Source: Acidobacteriota bacterium (GTDB lineage Bacteria > Actinomycetota > Acidimicrobiia > Acidimicrobiales > UBA8190). From it: 5,002 nt of DNA. Positions 1 through 5,002 of the stretch are shown in pieces. How positions within the stretch are numbered: position 1 is the first letter of the stretch; each line of letters begins with the position of its first letter. The notes under the pieces were generated by a model, which saw only the letters and a program-made list of their open reading frames with translations, had not been told where the DNA came from and searched no databases. The stretch is from NCBI GenBank assembly GCA_028872975.1, contig JAGWNV010000207.1:1-5002 (forward strand), given 5' to 3'. Both the position numbers and the translations under genes were made by a program.

Positions 1-1752
1 GAGGATCTCGCCACCCACGAGCTCGTCGCGGTCGAGCAGCGCGTCCCGGAGGGCCTCCACGACGTGACGGTGCTCCTCGATCATGGCCCGGACGCGGTCC
101 TTGGCCTCGTTGAGCATCCGGTCGACCTGCTCGCGCTCCCGGTCGCTCGAGAGGACCTTGGCCACGACGTTTCCCGCCGTGGGAGCGTCGACGGCGTGCA
201 GGGAGATGAGGCTCGCCCCCATGCCGAGGGCGCCGACCATCTGGCAGGCGGCGCTCGTCGCCGTCTGGAGGTCGCCGGCCACGCCTGAGCTCGTCTCGCC
301 GAAGAAGATCTCCTCGGCCACCATGCCGCCGAGGGCGATCTCGATGCCGGACTGGAGCTCGGAGCGCGTCTTCGTGAACCGCTCCTCCGAGTCGGAGTGG
401 GCCAGGAGGCCGAGGGCCTGGCGGCGCTTCACGATGGACAGCACGTCGAGGGTGCGCCCGGTGCCGACGAGCCACGCCACCGTCGCATGTCCCGACTCGT
501 GGGTGGCGATGGTACGGCGCTCGGCCTCGGTGTACTCGACTGGCTGGGCCAGGCCGATCTCCTCGGTCATCTTGGCCTTCTGGAGGTCCACCCACGACAG
601 GTGCTCGGCACCCCGGCGCAGGGCCCACACCAGGGCCTCGTCGAAGAGGTGCTCGATCATGACCGGCGTGTAGCCGGAGGTGAGCGCGGCGAGGGTCTCG
701 CGCCTGTCCGGGTCGTCGAGCTCGGGCTCGTGGGCCTTTTTGGCCAGGTAGTAGTCGATGATCTCCCGCCGCCCCGTCCTCGAGGGCAGGTCGAAGTAGA
801 TGGTCCGGTCGAAGCGACCCGGCCGCAGCAGTGCCGGGTCGAGGTCCGCCGCCCGGTTGGTGGCGGCGATGACGAGGATGTTGGCCGGCACCGCCTGGGG
901 CTTGCGGAGGTGGCTGCCGGCCGGGAGCCAGGCGTTCAAGGCGTCGACGAAGGCCCCCCGCAGGCGCACGCCGGTGGGAGGCTGGTCGAAGGACTGGAGC
1001 TGGACGAGCAGCTCGTTCACGATCCCGGCGATGCCCTCGCTCCGGCCGCTCGAGAGCCCGCGCCGGGAGGTGCCGATGGCGTCGATCTCCTCGATGAACC
1101 CGATGGCGCCGCCCTCGCGCCGGGCGTACTTGCGCAGGGCCCGGAAGTAGGACCGGATCTTGCGGTTGGTCTGGCCGTAGAACATGGACTGGAAGGCCGA
1201 CGCCGAGACGAAGAGGAAGGGCACCCCCGCTTCCTTGGCCATGGCCTTGGCCATGTAGGTCTTGCCCGTGCCGGGGGGGCCCTCGAAGAGCAGCGCCCGG
1301 CGCGGGGAGCCGCCCATGCGCTCGGAGAAGGTCCGGTGGGCGAGGAAGAGGTTGAGGCTCTTCACGACCTCTTCCACGACGGTGCCCAGACCCCGGACGT
1401 CCTCGAAGCGGGTCTCGATCTCGCTCGGCCGGTACAGGACGTGTGGCGACCTCCCGGCACCGAGGAGCGGCCCGGCCATCACCGCCACGAGCACCAGCAT
1501 GAGGAGCACGGCCGGCAGGTAGGGCAGCAGCGCGCTCGAGAGATGGGGAGTCGCGACGACGTGCGAGGGCCACAGGATGGCCCTCACGACCACCCACAGC
1601 GCGATCGGAGACAGCGCCACCGCCACTCGGCGCAGCCGGTTGCGCCTCGCCCGCTCACGGCTCACCCCGACATCGGCCTGCTGGGTGCGGATGACCCCTG
1701 CCTGGCCGAGGGAGCTGAGCGAGACCTCGGCCTTCCCCCCCGTCGATTCCAT
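1..1752 (-). CDS. FtsH-family membrane AAA+ zinc metalloprotease (C-terminus cut by window edge)
   Basis: ATP-driven membrane protease expected to unfold and degrade membrane or cytosolic proteins. The 584 residues read from ATG at 1752 run without a stop to base 1; family members are usually somewhat over 600 aa, so little is missing. Seen in order: two membrane helices (about 42-60 and 76-100) joined by only about 15 residues; Walker A GPPGTGKT (158-165); aromatic pore loop MFYG (190-193); Walker B FIEEID (219-224); second region of homology ATNR (297-300) with LLRPGRFDR (308-316); peptidase M41 zinc motif HESGH (418-422); likely third zinc ligand Asp494 in GDLQTAT; helical C-terminal part (about 535-570). 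Oddities: canonical FIDEID is FIEEID, the loop outside the membrane is far shorter than in E. coli FtsH, and about 30 extra residues (257-290) precede the ATNR strand. It is transcribed away from the plus-strand operon. The family is clear. The divergent architecture suggests an FtsH paralogue rather than the housekeeping copy, so no symbol is given. Confidence 0.93.
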   Translation of the reverse strand, partial: MESTGGKAEVSLSSLGQAGVIRTQQADVGVSRERARRNRLRRVAVALSPIALWVVVRAILWPSHVVATPHLSSALLPYLPAVLLMLVLVAVMAGPLLGAGRSPHVLYRPSEIETRFEDVRGLGTVVEEVVKSLNLFLAHRTFSERMGGSPRRALLFEGPPGTGKTYMAKAMAKEAGVPFLFVSASAFQSMFYGQTNRKIRSYFRALRKYARREGGAIGFIEEIDAIGTSRRGLSSGRSEGIAGIVNELLVQLQSFDQPPTGVRLRGAFVDALNAWLPAGSHLRKPQAVPANILVIAATNRAADLDPALLRPGRFDRTIYFDLPSRTGRREIIDYYLAKKAHEPELDDPDRRETLAALTSGYTPVMIEHLFDEALVWALRRGAEHLSWVDLQKAKMTEEIGLAQPVEYTEAERRTIATHESGHATVAWLVGTGRTLDVLSIVKRRQALGLLAHSDSEERFTKTRSELQSGIEIALGGMVAEEIFFGETSSGVAGDLQTATSAACQMVGALGMGASLISLHAVDAPTAGNVVAKVLSSDREREQVDRMLNEAKDRVRAMIEEHRHVVEALRDALLDRDELVGGEIL

Positions 1753-1754
1753 AA

Positions 1755-1787
1755 CCACAGAACGTAGGACTTTCCCGAATCCTGTGG
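1755..1787. repeat. Inverted repeat CCACAG-N21-CTGTGG flanking the candidate protease promoter
   Basis: A perfect 6-bp inverted repeat has its arms at 1755-1760 and 1782-1787, with a 21-nt spacer that contains the candidate -10 box. The arms are 27 bp apart centre to centre, so they are more than one helical turn apart and could serve as paired half-sites for a regulator. The arms are short enough that chance is a real possibility. Confidence 0.3.
1761..1766 (-). promoter_or_regulatory. Candidate -10 element for the FtsH-like gene
   Basis: Read on the minus strand this is TACGTT, which fits the TANNNT pattern of actinobacterial -10 boxes. It ends 8 nt before the ATG at 1752, close to the spacing at which transcription would start at or next to the start codon. 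No convincing Shine-Dalgarno sequence is visible upstream of that ATG, so a leaderless mRNA is plausible. No good -35 hexamer was found at 17 nt; TTCCCC at a longer spacing is weak. Motif matching only. Confidence 0.35.
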
Positions 1788-1833
1788 GGAACATTTCACT
1801 TTGCGTGGTAGTACCGCCACCAACCGGCCATCA

Positions 1834-1848
1834 AGGGGAAAGACCCCT
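1834..1848. repeat. Small inverted repeat, 5-bp stem AGGGG/CCCCT
   Basis: Stem arms are at 1834-1838 and 1844-1848 with loop AAAGA. Nearby GCC and GGC could lengthen the stem through a bulge. There is no T-tract after it on the plus strand, and it lies between divergent genes, so it does not look like a terminator for either one. It could form in the 5' leader of the plus-strand operon, depending on where transcription starts. Confidence 0.3.
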
Positions 1849-1852
1849 GGCA

Positions 1853-1869
1853 GGCCCGGTGCCCGGGCC
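1853..1869. repeat. Perfect 7-bp GC-only hairpin in the operon leader region
   Basis: GGCCCGG at 1853-1859 pairs with CCGGGCC at 1863-1869 across a 3-nt loop TGC. In RNA this would be a compact, strong hairpin about 90 nt upstream of the first operon gene. No T-tract follows. It may be a leader structure or simply a by-product of high GC content. Confidence 0.4.
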
Positions 1870-1945
1870 CGGTCGACCCCACCTCGGCCCCGGATCCACA
1901 GGAACCGCCAAGGCCCCCTTCATGGCCGGTTCAGTCAGCCTCCCC

Positions 1946-1949
1946 AGGA
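1946..1949 (+). promoter_or_regulatory. Ribosome binding site deciding the start of the small anchored protein
   Basis: AGGA lies 8 nt before the ATG at 1958, a normal spacing. The in-frame ATG codons at 1922 and 1949 lack such a site at a usable distance, and this is the reason for choosing 1958. Confidence 0.5.
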
Positions 1950-1957
1950 TGGTCCCC

Positions 1958-2317
1958 ATGGTGCCGCCGACGTCGACCCTCCCCTCCACCCGAGCCAGCC
2001 GCCGACGCGACCTCGCCCTCGCACGCCCGAGGCAGGTCGGCCGGTGGGTGGCAGGGCTGGCGGCCGCCGCAGCCGCCGTCATCACCGGCGTCGTCGCGCA
2101 CCAGCTCCCGGGGGCCGCCTCCTCCAGCGCCTCCGGGAGCGTCTCCTCCTCGACGGGCTCCTCGGCCACCACCGGCTCGACGGGCTCGTCCTCGTCGGGC
2201 ACGTCCTCGGGCAGCGCCGGCGCCGGGTCGGCCGGGACCTCCGCCGGCCAGTCCCAGACGGTCGCCCCCTCGTACTCGCCCCCGGTCGTCGTGTCGGGCG
2301 GCTCGACGGTCCGATGA
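1958..2317 (+). CDS. Small membrane-anchored Ser/Thr/Gly-rich protein, first gene of the redox operon
   Basis: Predicted 119 aa of unknown function. A basic N-terminal segment (RASRRR at 12-17, then further Arg) is followed by one hydrophobic helix (about 28-47, including a run of Ala). After it comes a low-complexity tail rich in Ser, Thr and Gly (about 53-97), ending in a Gln/Pro/Val stretch and SGGSTVR. The positive-inside rule puts the tail outside the cytoplasm. Its stop overlaps the ApbE start (ATGA at 2314-2317), so it belongs to the operon. No enzyme motif, lipobox, heme motif CxxCH or FMN_bind domain is visible. It resembles the anchor-plus-linker part of secreted FMN-binding proteins without the binding domain, which is inference. 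Starts at 1922 or 1949 are possible and would add 12 or 3 residues. That it is a gene rests on the overlap, the membrane helix and the ribosome site. Confidence 0.7.
   Translation: MVPPTSTLPSTRASRRRDLALARPRQVGRWVAGLAAAAAAVITGVVAHQLPGAASSSASGSVSSSTGSSATTGSTGSSSSGTSSGSAGAGSAGTSAGQSQTVAPSYSPPVVVSGGSTVR
2149..2187 (+). repeat. 12-bp direct repeat CTCGACGGGCTC within the Ser/Gly-rich tail
   Basis: Two identical copies lie at 2149-2160 and 2176-2187, 27 bp apart and therefore in frame. Both encode part of an S-T-G-S unit. This suggests that the linker grows and shrinks by slippage or recombination, as is usual for low-complexity linkers. Confidence 0.5.
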
Positions 2318-3282
2318 GCGGCGGCGCGCCGTCCGCCGTCGGCCCGGCCCCCGCCACCGTGCGGCTGGAGGCCTTCGGCACCGACGCCGTCCTCGTCCTC
2401 GCCGACGGGGACCTGGCGGGGCGCGCCGAGGCGGTCGCCCGCGCCCATCTCGAGGCCGTCGACCGCGCCTGCAGCCGGTTCCGACCCGACGCCGAGATCG
2501 CCGCCCTCGAGGACCGGGCCGGGACCTGGGTCACGGTGGGCCCGGTCCTCTTCGACGCCCTCGAGGCGGCCCTCGCCGTCGCCGGGACGACGAGGGGCGC
2601 CGTGGTCCCCACCGTCGGCGCCTGCTTGGCCGGCCTCGGCTACGACCGCGACTTCGCCGCCGTGGACCCCTGGGGCGGGGAGGCCGTGACGACCGTGCCG
2701 GCGGCGAACTGGCGGCTCCTCGAGCTCGACGAGCGGCGACAGGCGGCCAGAGTCGCCCGCGGCGTCCGCCTCGACCTCGGCGCCACCGCCAAGGCGCTCG
2801 CCGCCGACCGGGTCGCCGCCATGGTGGCGGCCCTCGGCACCGGTGTGGCCGTGAGCCTCGGCGGCGACGTCGCCGTGGCCGGCGGCCCGCCCAGGGGCGG
2901 CTGGAGCATCGGCGTCGGCGCCGACTCCGGCACCGACGCCGTGGACGAGGTGGTGACCATCTCCTCGGGAGGCCTGGCCAGCTCGAGCACCGAGCTGCGG
3001 TCGTGGCGCCGCGAGGGCCGGAGGCTGCACCACATCGTCGACCCCCGCACCGGCGACAGCGCCCCGGTCGTGTGGAGGCTCGTCACCGTGGCGGCACCCA
3101 GCTGCCTCGACGCCAACGCCGCCGCCACGGCCGCCGTCGTGTGGGGCGAGCGCGCCCCGGCCCGGCTGACGGCGAGGGGCCTGGCCGCCCGTCTCGTGGG
3201 TGCCGACGGCACCGTGGTGACGACCCCGGGGTGGCCTGCGCCCGCCGGCGGCCCTGGCCGGGCGGACGGGGCGAGACCGTGA
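2314..3282 (+). CDS. apbE: ApbE-family FAD:protein FMN transferase
   Basis: Transfers FMN from FAD onto a Ser/Thr side chain of a target redox protein, a Mg-dependent flavinylation. Predicted 322 aa, near the usual family length. Family landmarks in order: SRFRPDAEIAAL (54-65), PTVG (99-102), DLGATAKALAADR (154-166), SLGGDVAV (181-188), SSGGLASSSTELRSW (217-231), HHIVDPRTG (239-247) and LDANAAAT (265-272). In the last, the Asp of the classical ADALAT metal-binding motif aligns with Asn268; I recall actinobacterial homologues with Asn here, so this is probably a subfamily trait. No signal peptide or lipobox cysteine is seen at the N-terminus, unlike many exported ApbE proteins. The start ATG overlaps the stop of the preceding gene by 4 nt, and the stop overlaps the next start. 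The family call is firm; the target protein is not identified. Confidence 0.93.
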   Translation: MSGGAPSAVGPAPATVRLEAFGTDAVLVLADGDLAGRAEAVARAHLEAVDRACSRFRPDAEIAALEDRAGTWVTVGPVLFDALEAALAVAGTTRGAVVPTVGACLAGLGYDRDFAAVDPWGGEAVTTVPAANWRLLELDERRQAARVARGVRLDLGATAKALAADRVAAMVAALGTGVAVSLGGDVAVAGGPPRGGWSIGVGADSGTDAVDEVVTISSGGLASSSTELRSWRREGRRLHHIVDPRTGDSAPVVWRLVTVAAPSCLDANAAATAAVVWGERAPARLTARGLAARLVGADGTVVTTPGWPAPAGGPGRADGARP

Positions 3283-4382
3283 ACGCCCACACCCTCTGGT
3301 ACATGACGAGGGCGACGGGAATCGTCGCCATGGTCCTCCTGAGCGCCACCGTCGTGCTCGGCATCACGACCTCGGTCCGTCACGCCACCCCCGAGTGGCC
3401 CCGGTTCGCCTGGCAGGACCTCCACCGGCGCCTGTCGCTGCTCTCCACGGTCTTCATCGGCCTCCACATCGCCACGACGGTGGCCGACGGCTACGCGCCC
3501 ATCGGCTGGATCTCGGCCCTCGTCCCCTTCACCTCGCCCTACCGCCGGCTCTGGCTCGGGCTCGGCACCGTGGGGGTCGACCTCCTCCTGGCCGTGGGAA
3601 TCACGAGCCTCCTGCGGTCGCGCATCCGGCCCGCCCTGTGGCGTGGGGTGCACTGGCTCGCCTACCTGTGCTGGCCGGTGGCCCTCCTCCACTCCCTCGG
3701 CACGGGCACCGACCCCCGCCTCGCCTGGGTCGCCGGGCTCCTGGCCGCCTGCGTGGCGGCGGTGGTGGCCGCCGTGGCCTGGCGCGTGGCCCGGGGGTGG
3801 CCGGTTCGGGCCGGCGCCAGGAAGGCGGCGGCCACGGCCTCGGCCGTCTTCGTCGTCGGCACCGCCTCCTGGGCCCTGTCGGGCCCGCTCCAGGCGGGCT
3901 GGGCGGCGCGCGCCGGCACCCCCTCCTCGCTCCTGCGGGGCACGACCGCCACCAAGGCCGCCGGGACGGCGGCGAGCGGTGCCGGTGGCACGGCGGCGAC
4001 CGGCGGCCGGGCCGCCGCCCAGGCGAGCGCCCTGCCGGCACCGCCGTACCGGGTGTCGCTCACCGGCAGCCTCCGCTCCTACGGCATCGACGACGGCCAG
4101 AGCGCCGTCGACGTGCAGGCCACCACCTCAGGCACGGTGCAGGCCGTGCTCGCCGTCCACCTCGTCGGGTCCGCCGACGGCGAGGGCGGGCTCACCATGG
4201 CCCGATCGAGCGCCACCTTCGGCCCCGCCGGCTCGCCCACGCTGTACCAGGGGAGCGTGATCGGCCTCGACGGGACCCGCATCGAGCTGTCGCTGGCCGA
4301 CGCGGCGGGGAGCTCGCTCGTGCTCCGCCTCGACCTCACCATCTCCGGCACCGCCGTCCAGGGCGTGCTGGTGGCCGAATGA
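3279..4382 (+). CDS. Ferric-reductase-like b-type cytochrome with C-terminal extracytoplasmic beta-rich domain
   Basis: Predicted 367 aa membrane protein. Six hydrophobic segments are seen at about 9-30, 52-70, 91-112, 126-143, 150-168 and 184-206. Two His pairs, H49/H63 in the second segment and H125/H138 in the fourth, are spaced as expected for binding two b hemes across the membrane, as in the ferric reductase/MsrQ-type domain. Arg-rich loops (31-51, 111-123, 169-182) suggest that both termini face outside. After an Ala/Gly/Thr-rich linker (about 211-252), a domain of about 110 residues (256-367) alternates polar and hydrophobic residues like a beta sandwich. It has no recognised cofactor motif. 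The start is GTG at 3279, giving a 4-nt GTGA overlap with apbE; the stop overlaps the next start. Likely role: carrying electrons across the membrane between the downstream NuoF-like protein and an outer acceptor. The reaction and acceptor are unknown. Confidence 0.87.
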   Translation: MNAHTLWYMTRATGIVAMVLLSATVVLGITTSVRHATPEWPRFAWQDLHRRLSLLSTVFIGLHIATTVADGYAPIGWISALVPFTSPYRRLWLGLGTVGVDLLLAVGITSLLRSRIRPALWRGVHWLAYLCWPVALLHSLGTGTDPRLAWVAGLLAACVAAVVAAVAWRVARGWPVRAGARKAAATASAVFVVGTASWALSGPLQAGWAARAGTPSSLLRGTTATKAAGTAASGAGGTAATGGRAAAQASALPAPPYRVSLTGSLRSYGIDDGQSAVDVQATTSGTVQAVLAVHLVGSADGEGGLTMARSSATFGPAGSPTLYQGSVIGLDGTRIELSLADAAGSSLVLRLDLTISGTAVQGVLVAE

Positions 4383-5002
4383 CGGTGACCGCCACCACCG
4401 CCGCCGCCCGCGCCGGCGGCGCCCGGCTGCTCGCCGGGGTGGCCTCGGGGCGGGGTCCCGACCTCGACACCCATCTGTCGGTCCACGGCCCGCTCCCCAC
4501 CGCCGCATTCGCCGGTGCGGCCGGTGCCAGGGGGCTCTTCGGGGAGCTGGCCCGCTCCGGGCTCACCGGCAGGGGCGGCGCCGGGTTCCCCACCGCGTCG
4601 AAGGTGGAGCTCCTCGCCCGCCAGCGCCGGCGCGGCCTGCTCCTCGTGAACGCCATGGAGGGGGAGCCCGCCAGCGGCAAGGACGCCGTGCTCCTCCAGC
4701 GCGCCCCCCACCTCGTCCTCGACGGGGCCCAGGTGGCCGCCTCCCTGGCGGGGGCCGAAGCCGTCGTCGTGTGCGTGGCCGACGACGACGCCGGTGGCGT
4801 CGGGGCCGTCGGGCGGGCCGTCGCCGAGCGCCGGCGCCAGCGCCTCGACCTCGTCCCGGTGCGCCTCGAGCAACCCCCGGGCCGGTACGCGGCGGGCGAG
4901 GAGTCGGCGCTCGCCGACTGGGTGGGCGGCGGACGCGGCCTTCCCGCCTTCCGGCCCGACAAGACCGTGCCCCTCTCGGTCCGCCGCCGCCCCGCCCTCG
5001 TG
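4379..5002 (+). CDS. NuoF-like FMN/iron-sulfur oxidoreductase subunit (N-terminal part, cut by window edge)
   Basis: Resembles the 51-kDa subunit of complex I and related NAD(P)H dehydrogenases, which pass electrons from NADH to FMN and then to an iron-sulfur cluster in the cytoplasm. The 208 residues in the window have SGLTGRGGAGFP (60-71), matching the FMN/NADH-binding glycine loop; NAMEGEPASGKD (91-102), matching NADEGEPGTFKD of NuoF; PHLVLDGAQVAA (110-121); and YAAGEESAL (170-178), matching YICGEETAL, followed by GRGLPAFRP (185-193). The SLBB region and the C-terminal cluster-binding cysteines would lie beyond the window. The ATG at 4379 overlaps the cytochrome stop by 4 nt. The neighbours are not other Nuo subunits, so this is a stand-alone NuoF-like protein of a flavin/heme electron-transfer system rather than complex I. 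Whether the missing part keeps the iron-sulfur ligands cannot be seen. Confidence 0.9.
   Translation, partial: MTVTATTAAARAGGARLLAGVASGRGPDLDTHLSVHGPLPTAAFAGAAGARGLFGELARSGLTGRGGAGFPTASKVELLARQRRRGLLLVNAMEGEPASGKDAVLLQRAPHLVLDGAQVAASLAGAEAVVVCVADDDAGGVGAVGRAVAERRRQRLDLVPVRLEQPPGRYAAGEESALADWVGGGRGLPAFRPDKTVPLSVRRRPALV

Larger units (their letters stand above)
1753..1957. other. Divergent intergenic region between the protease gene and the redox operon
   Basis: About 205 bases lie between the two chosen start codons and should contain promoters for both directions. The part near the protease gene (about 1753-1815) is distinctly less GC-rich than the surroundings, as expected of a promoter. 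The rest is GC-rich and holds two small inverted repeats (1834-1848 and 1853-1869). No tRNA, riboswitch or small gene with convincing signals was recognised. The plus-strand promoter could not be placed with confidence. Confidence 0.7.

Noticed and set aside
397..1767. Long plus-strand open frame (456 codons) opposite the FtsH-like gene
   Set aside because: It mirrors the protease coding strand, its translation is low-complexity Gly/Arg/Glu/His-rich with no family resemblance, and the minus strand carries clear AAA+ and M41 motifs. High GC content leaves stop codons rare in shadow frames.
1834..1869. Hairpins read as an intrinsic terminator
   Set aside because: No T-tract follows on either strand, and the position between divergent genes leaves no transcript that would need to end there.
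1577..1957. Extended upstream start for the small anchored protein at 1577
   Set aside because: It would overlap the protease gene antisense and span the whole divergent promoter region. A ribosome site fits the ATG at 1958 far better.
1831..3033. Minus-strand open frame of 400 codons opposite the small protein and ApbE genes
   Set aside because: Composition is typical of a GC-rich antisense shadow, no domain is recognisable, and the plus strand has convincing ApbE motifs.
4335..4370. TISGTA near the end of the cytochrome-like protein as a possible flavinylation motif
   Set aside because: It lacks the ordered Asp and the S/T-G-A-T core of the known ApbE target motif, so the resemblance is superficial.
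4079..4873. Minus-strand open frame of 264 codons opposite the cytochrome end and the NuoF-like gene
   Set aside because: The plus strand here encodes conserved NuoF motifs; the antisense product is Gly/Pro/Glu-rich without recognisable features.
4379..5002. Respiratory complex I nuoF within a nuo operon
   Set aside because: The neighbours are ApbE and a ferric-reductase-like cytochrome, not NuoE or NuoG, and the N-terminal region diverges from NuoF outside the cofactor loops.

Overview
The window comes from a very GC-rich bacterium. G or C dominates third codon positions, start/stop overlaps are tight, and the ApbE-like and cytochrome-like proteins have an actinobacterial style. Actinomycetota is the best guess, perhaps an acidimicrobial or other uncultured lineage. 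This is inference from composition and protein style; there is no rRNA or other taxonomic marker in the window.

Layout. Positions 1-1752 on the minus strand hold almost all of a membrane-anchored FtsH-family AAA+ zinc metalloprotease, cut only at its C-terminus by the left edge. A divergent intergenic region (1753-1957) separates it from a plus-strand operon of four genes that runs off the right edge: a small membrane-anchored Ser/Gly-rich protein (1958-2317), an ApbE-type FAD:protein FMN transferase (2314-3282), a six-helix ferric-reductase-like b-type cytochrome with a C-terminal beta-rich domain probably outside the membrane (3279-4382), and a NuoF-like flavoprotein (4379 to beyond 5002). 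Each operon gene overlaps the next by exactly 4 nt (ATGA, GTGA, ATGA), so they are almost certainly co-transcribed and translationally coupled.

How the genes may work together. A NuoF-like subunit normally takes electrons from NAD(P)H onto FMN and iron-sulfur clusters. The cytochrome-like protein has two His pairs suited to carrying two b hemes across the membrane. ApbE covalently attaches FMN to a redox protein that usually works outside the cytoplasm. Together they suggest a flavin-based transmembrane electron-transfer module: cytosolic reductant, NuoF-like protein, membrane hemes, extracytoplasmic acceptor. No recognisable FMN_bind domain or canonical flavinylation motif is visible here, so the substrate of ApbE is either just downstream or unorthodox. 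That gap is the most interesting question in the window.

The FtsH-like protein is itself unusual. Its loop between the two membrane helices is very short, Glu replaces the first acidic residue of Walker B, and about 30 extra residues sit inside the AAA+ core, while the protease zinc ligands are intact. No tRNA, rRNA, CRISPR array, insertion sequence or convincing intrinsic terminator was seen.
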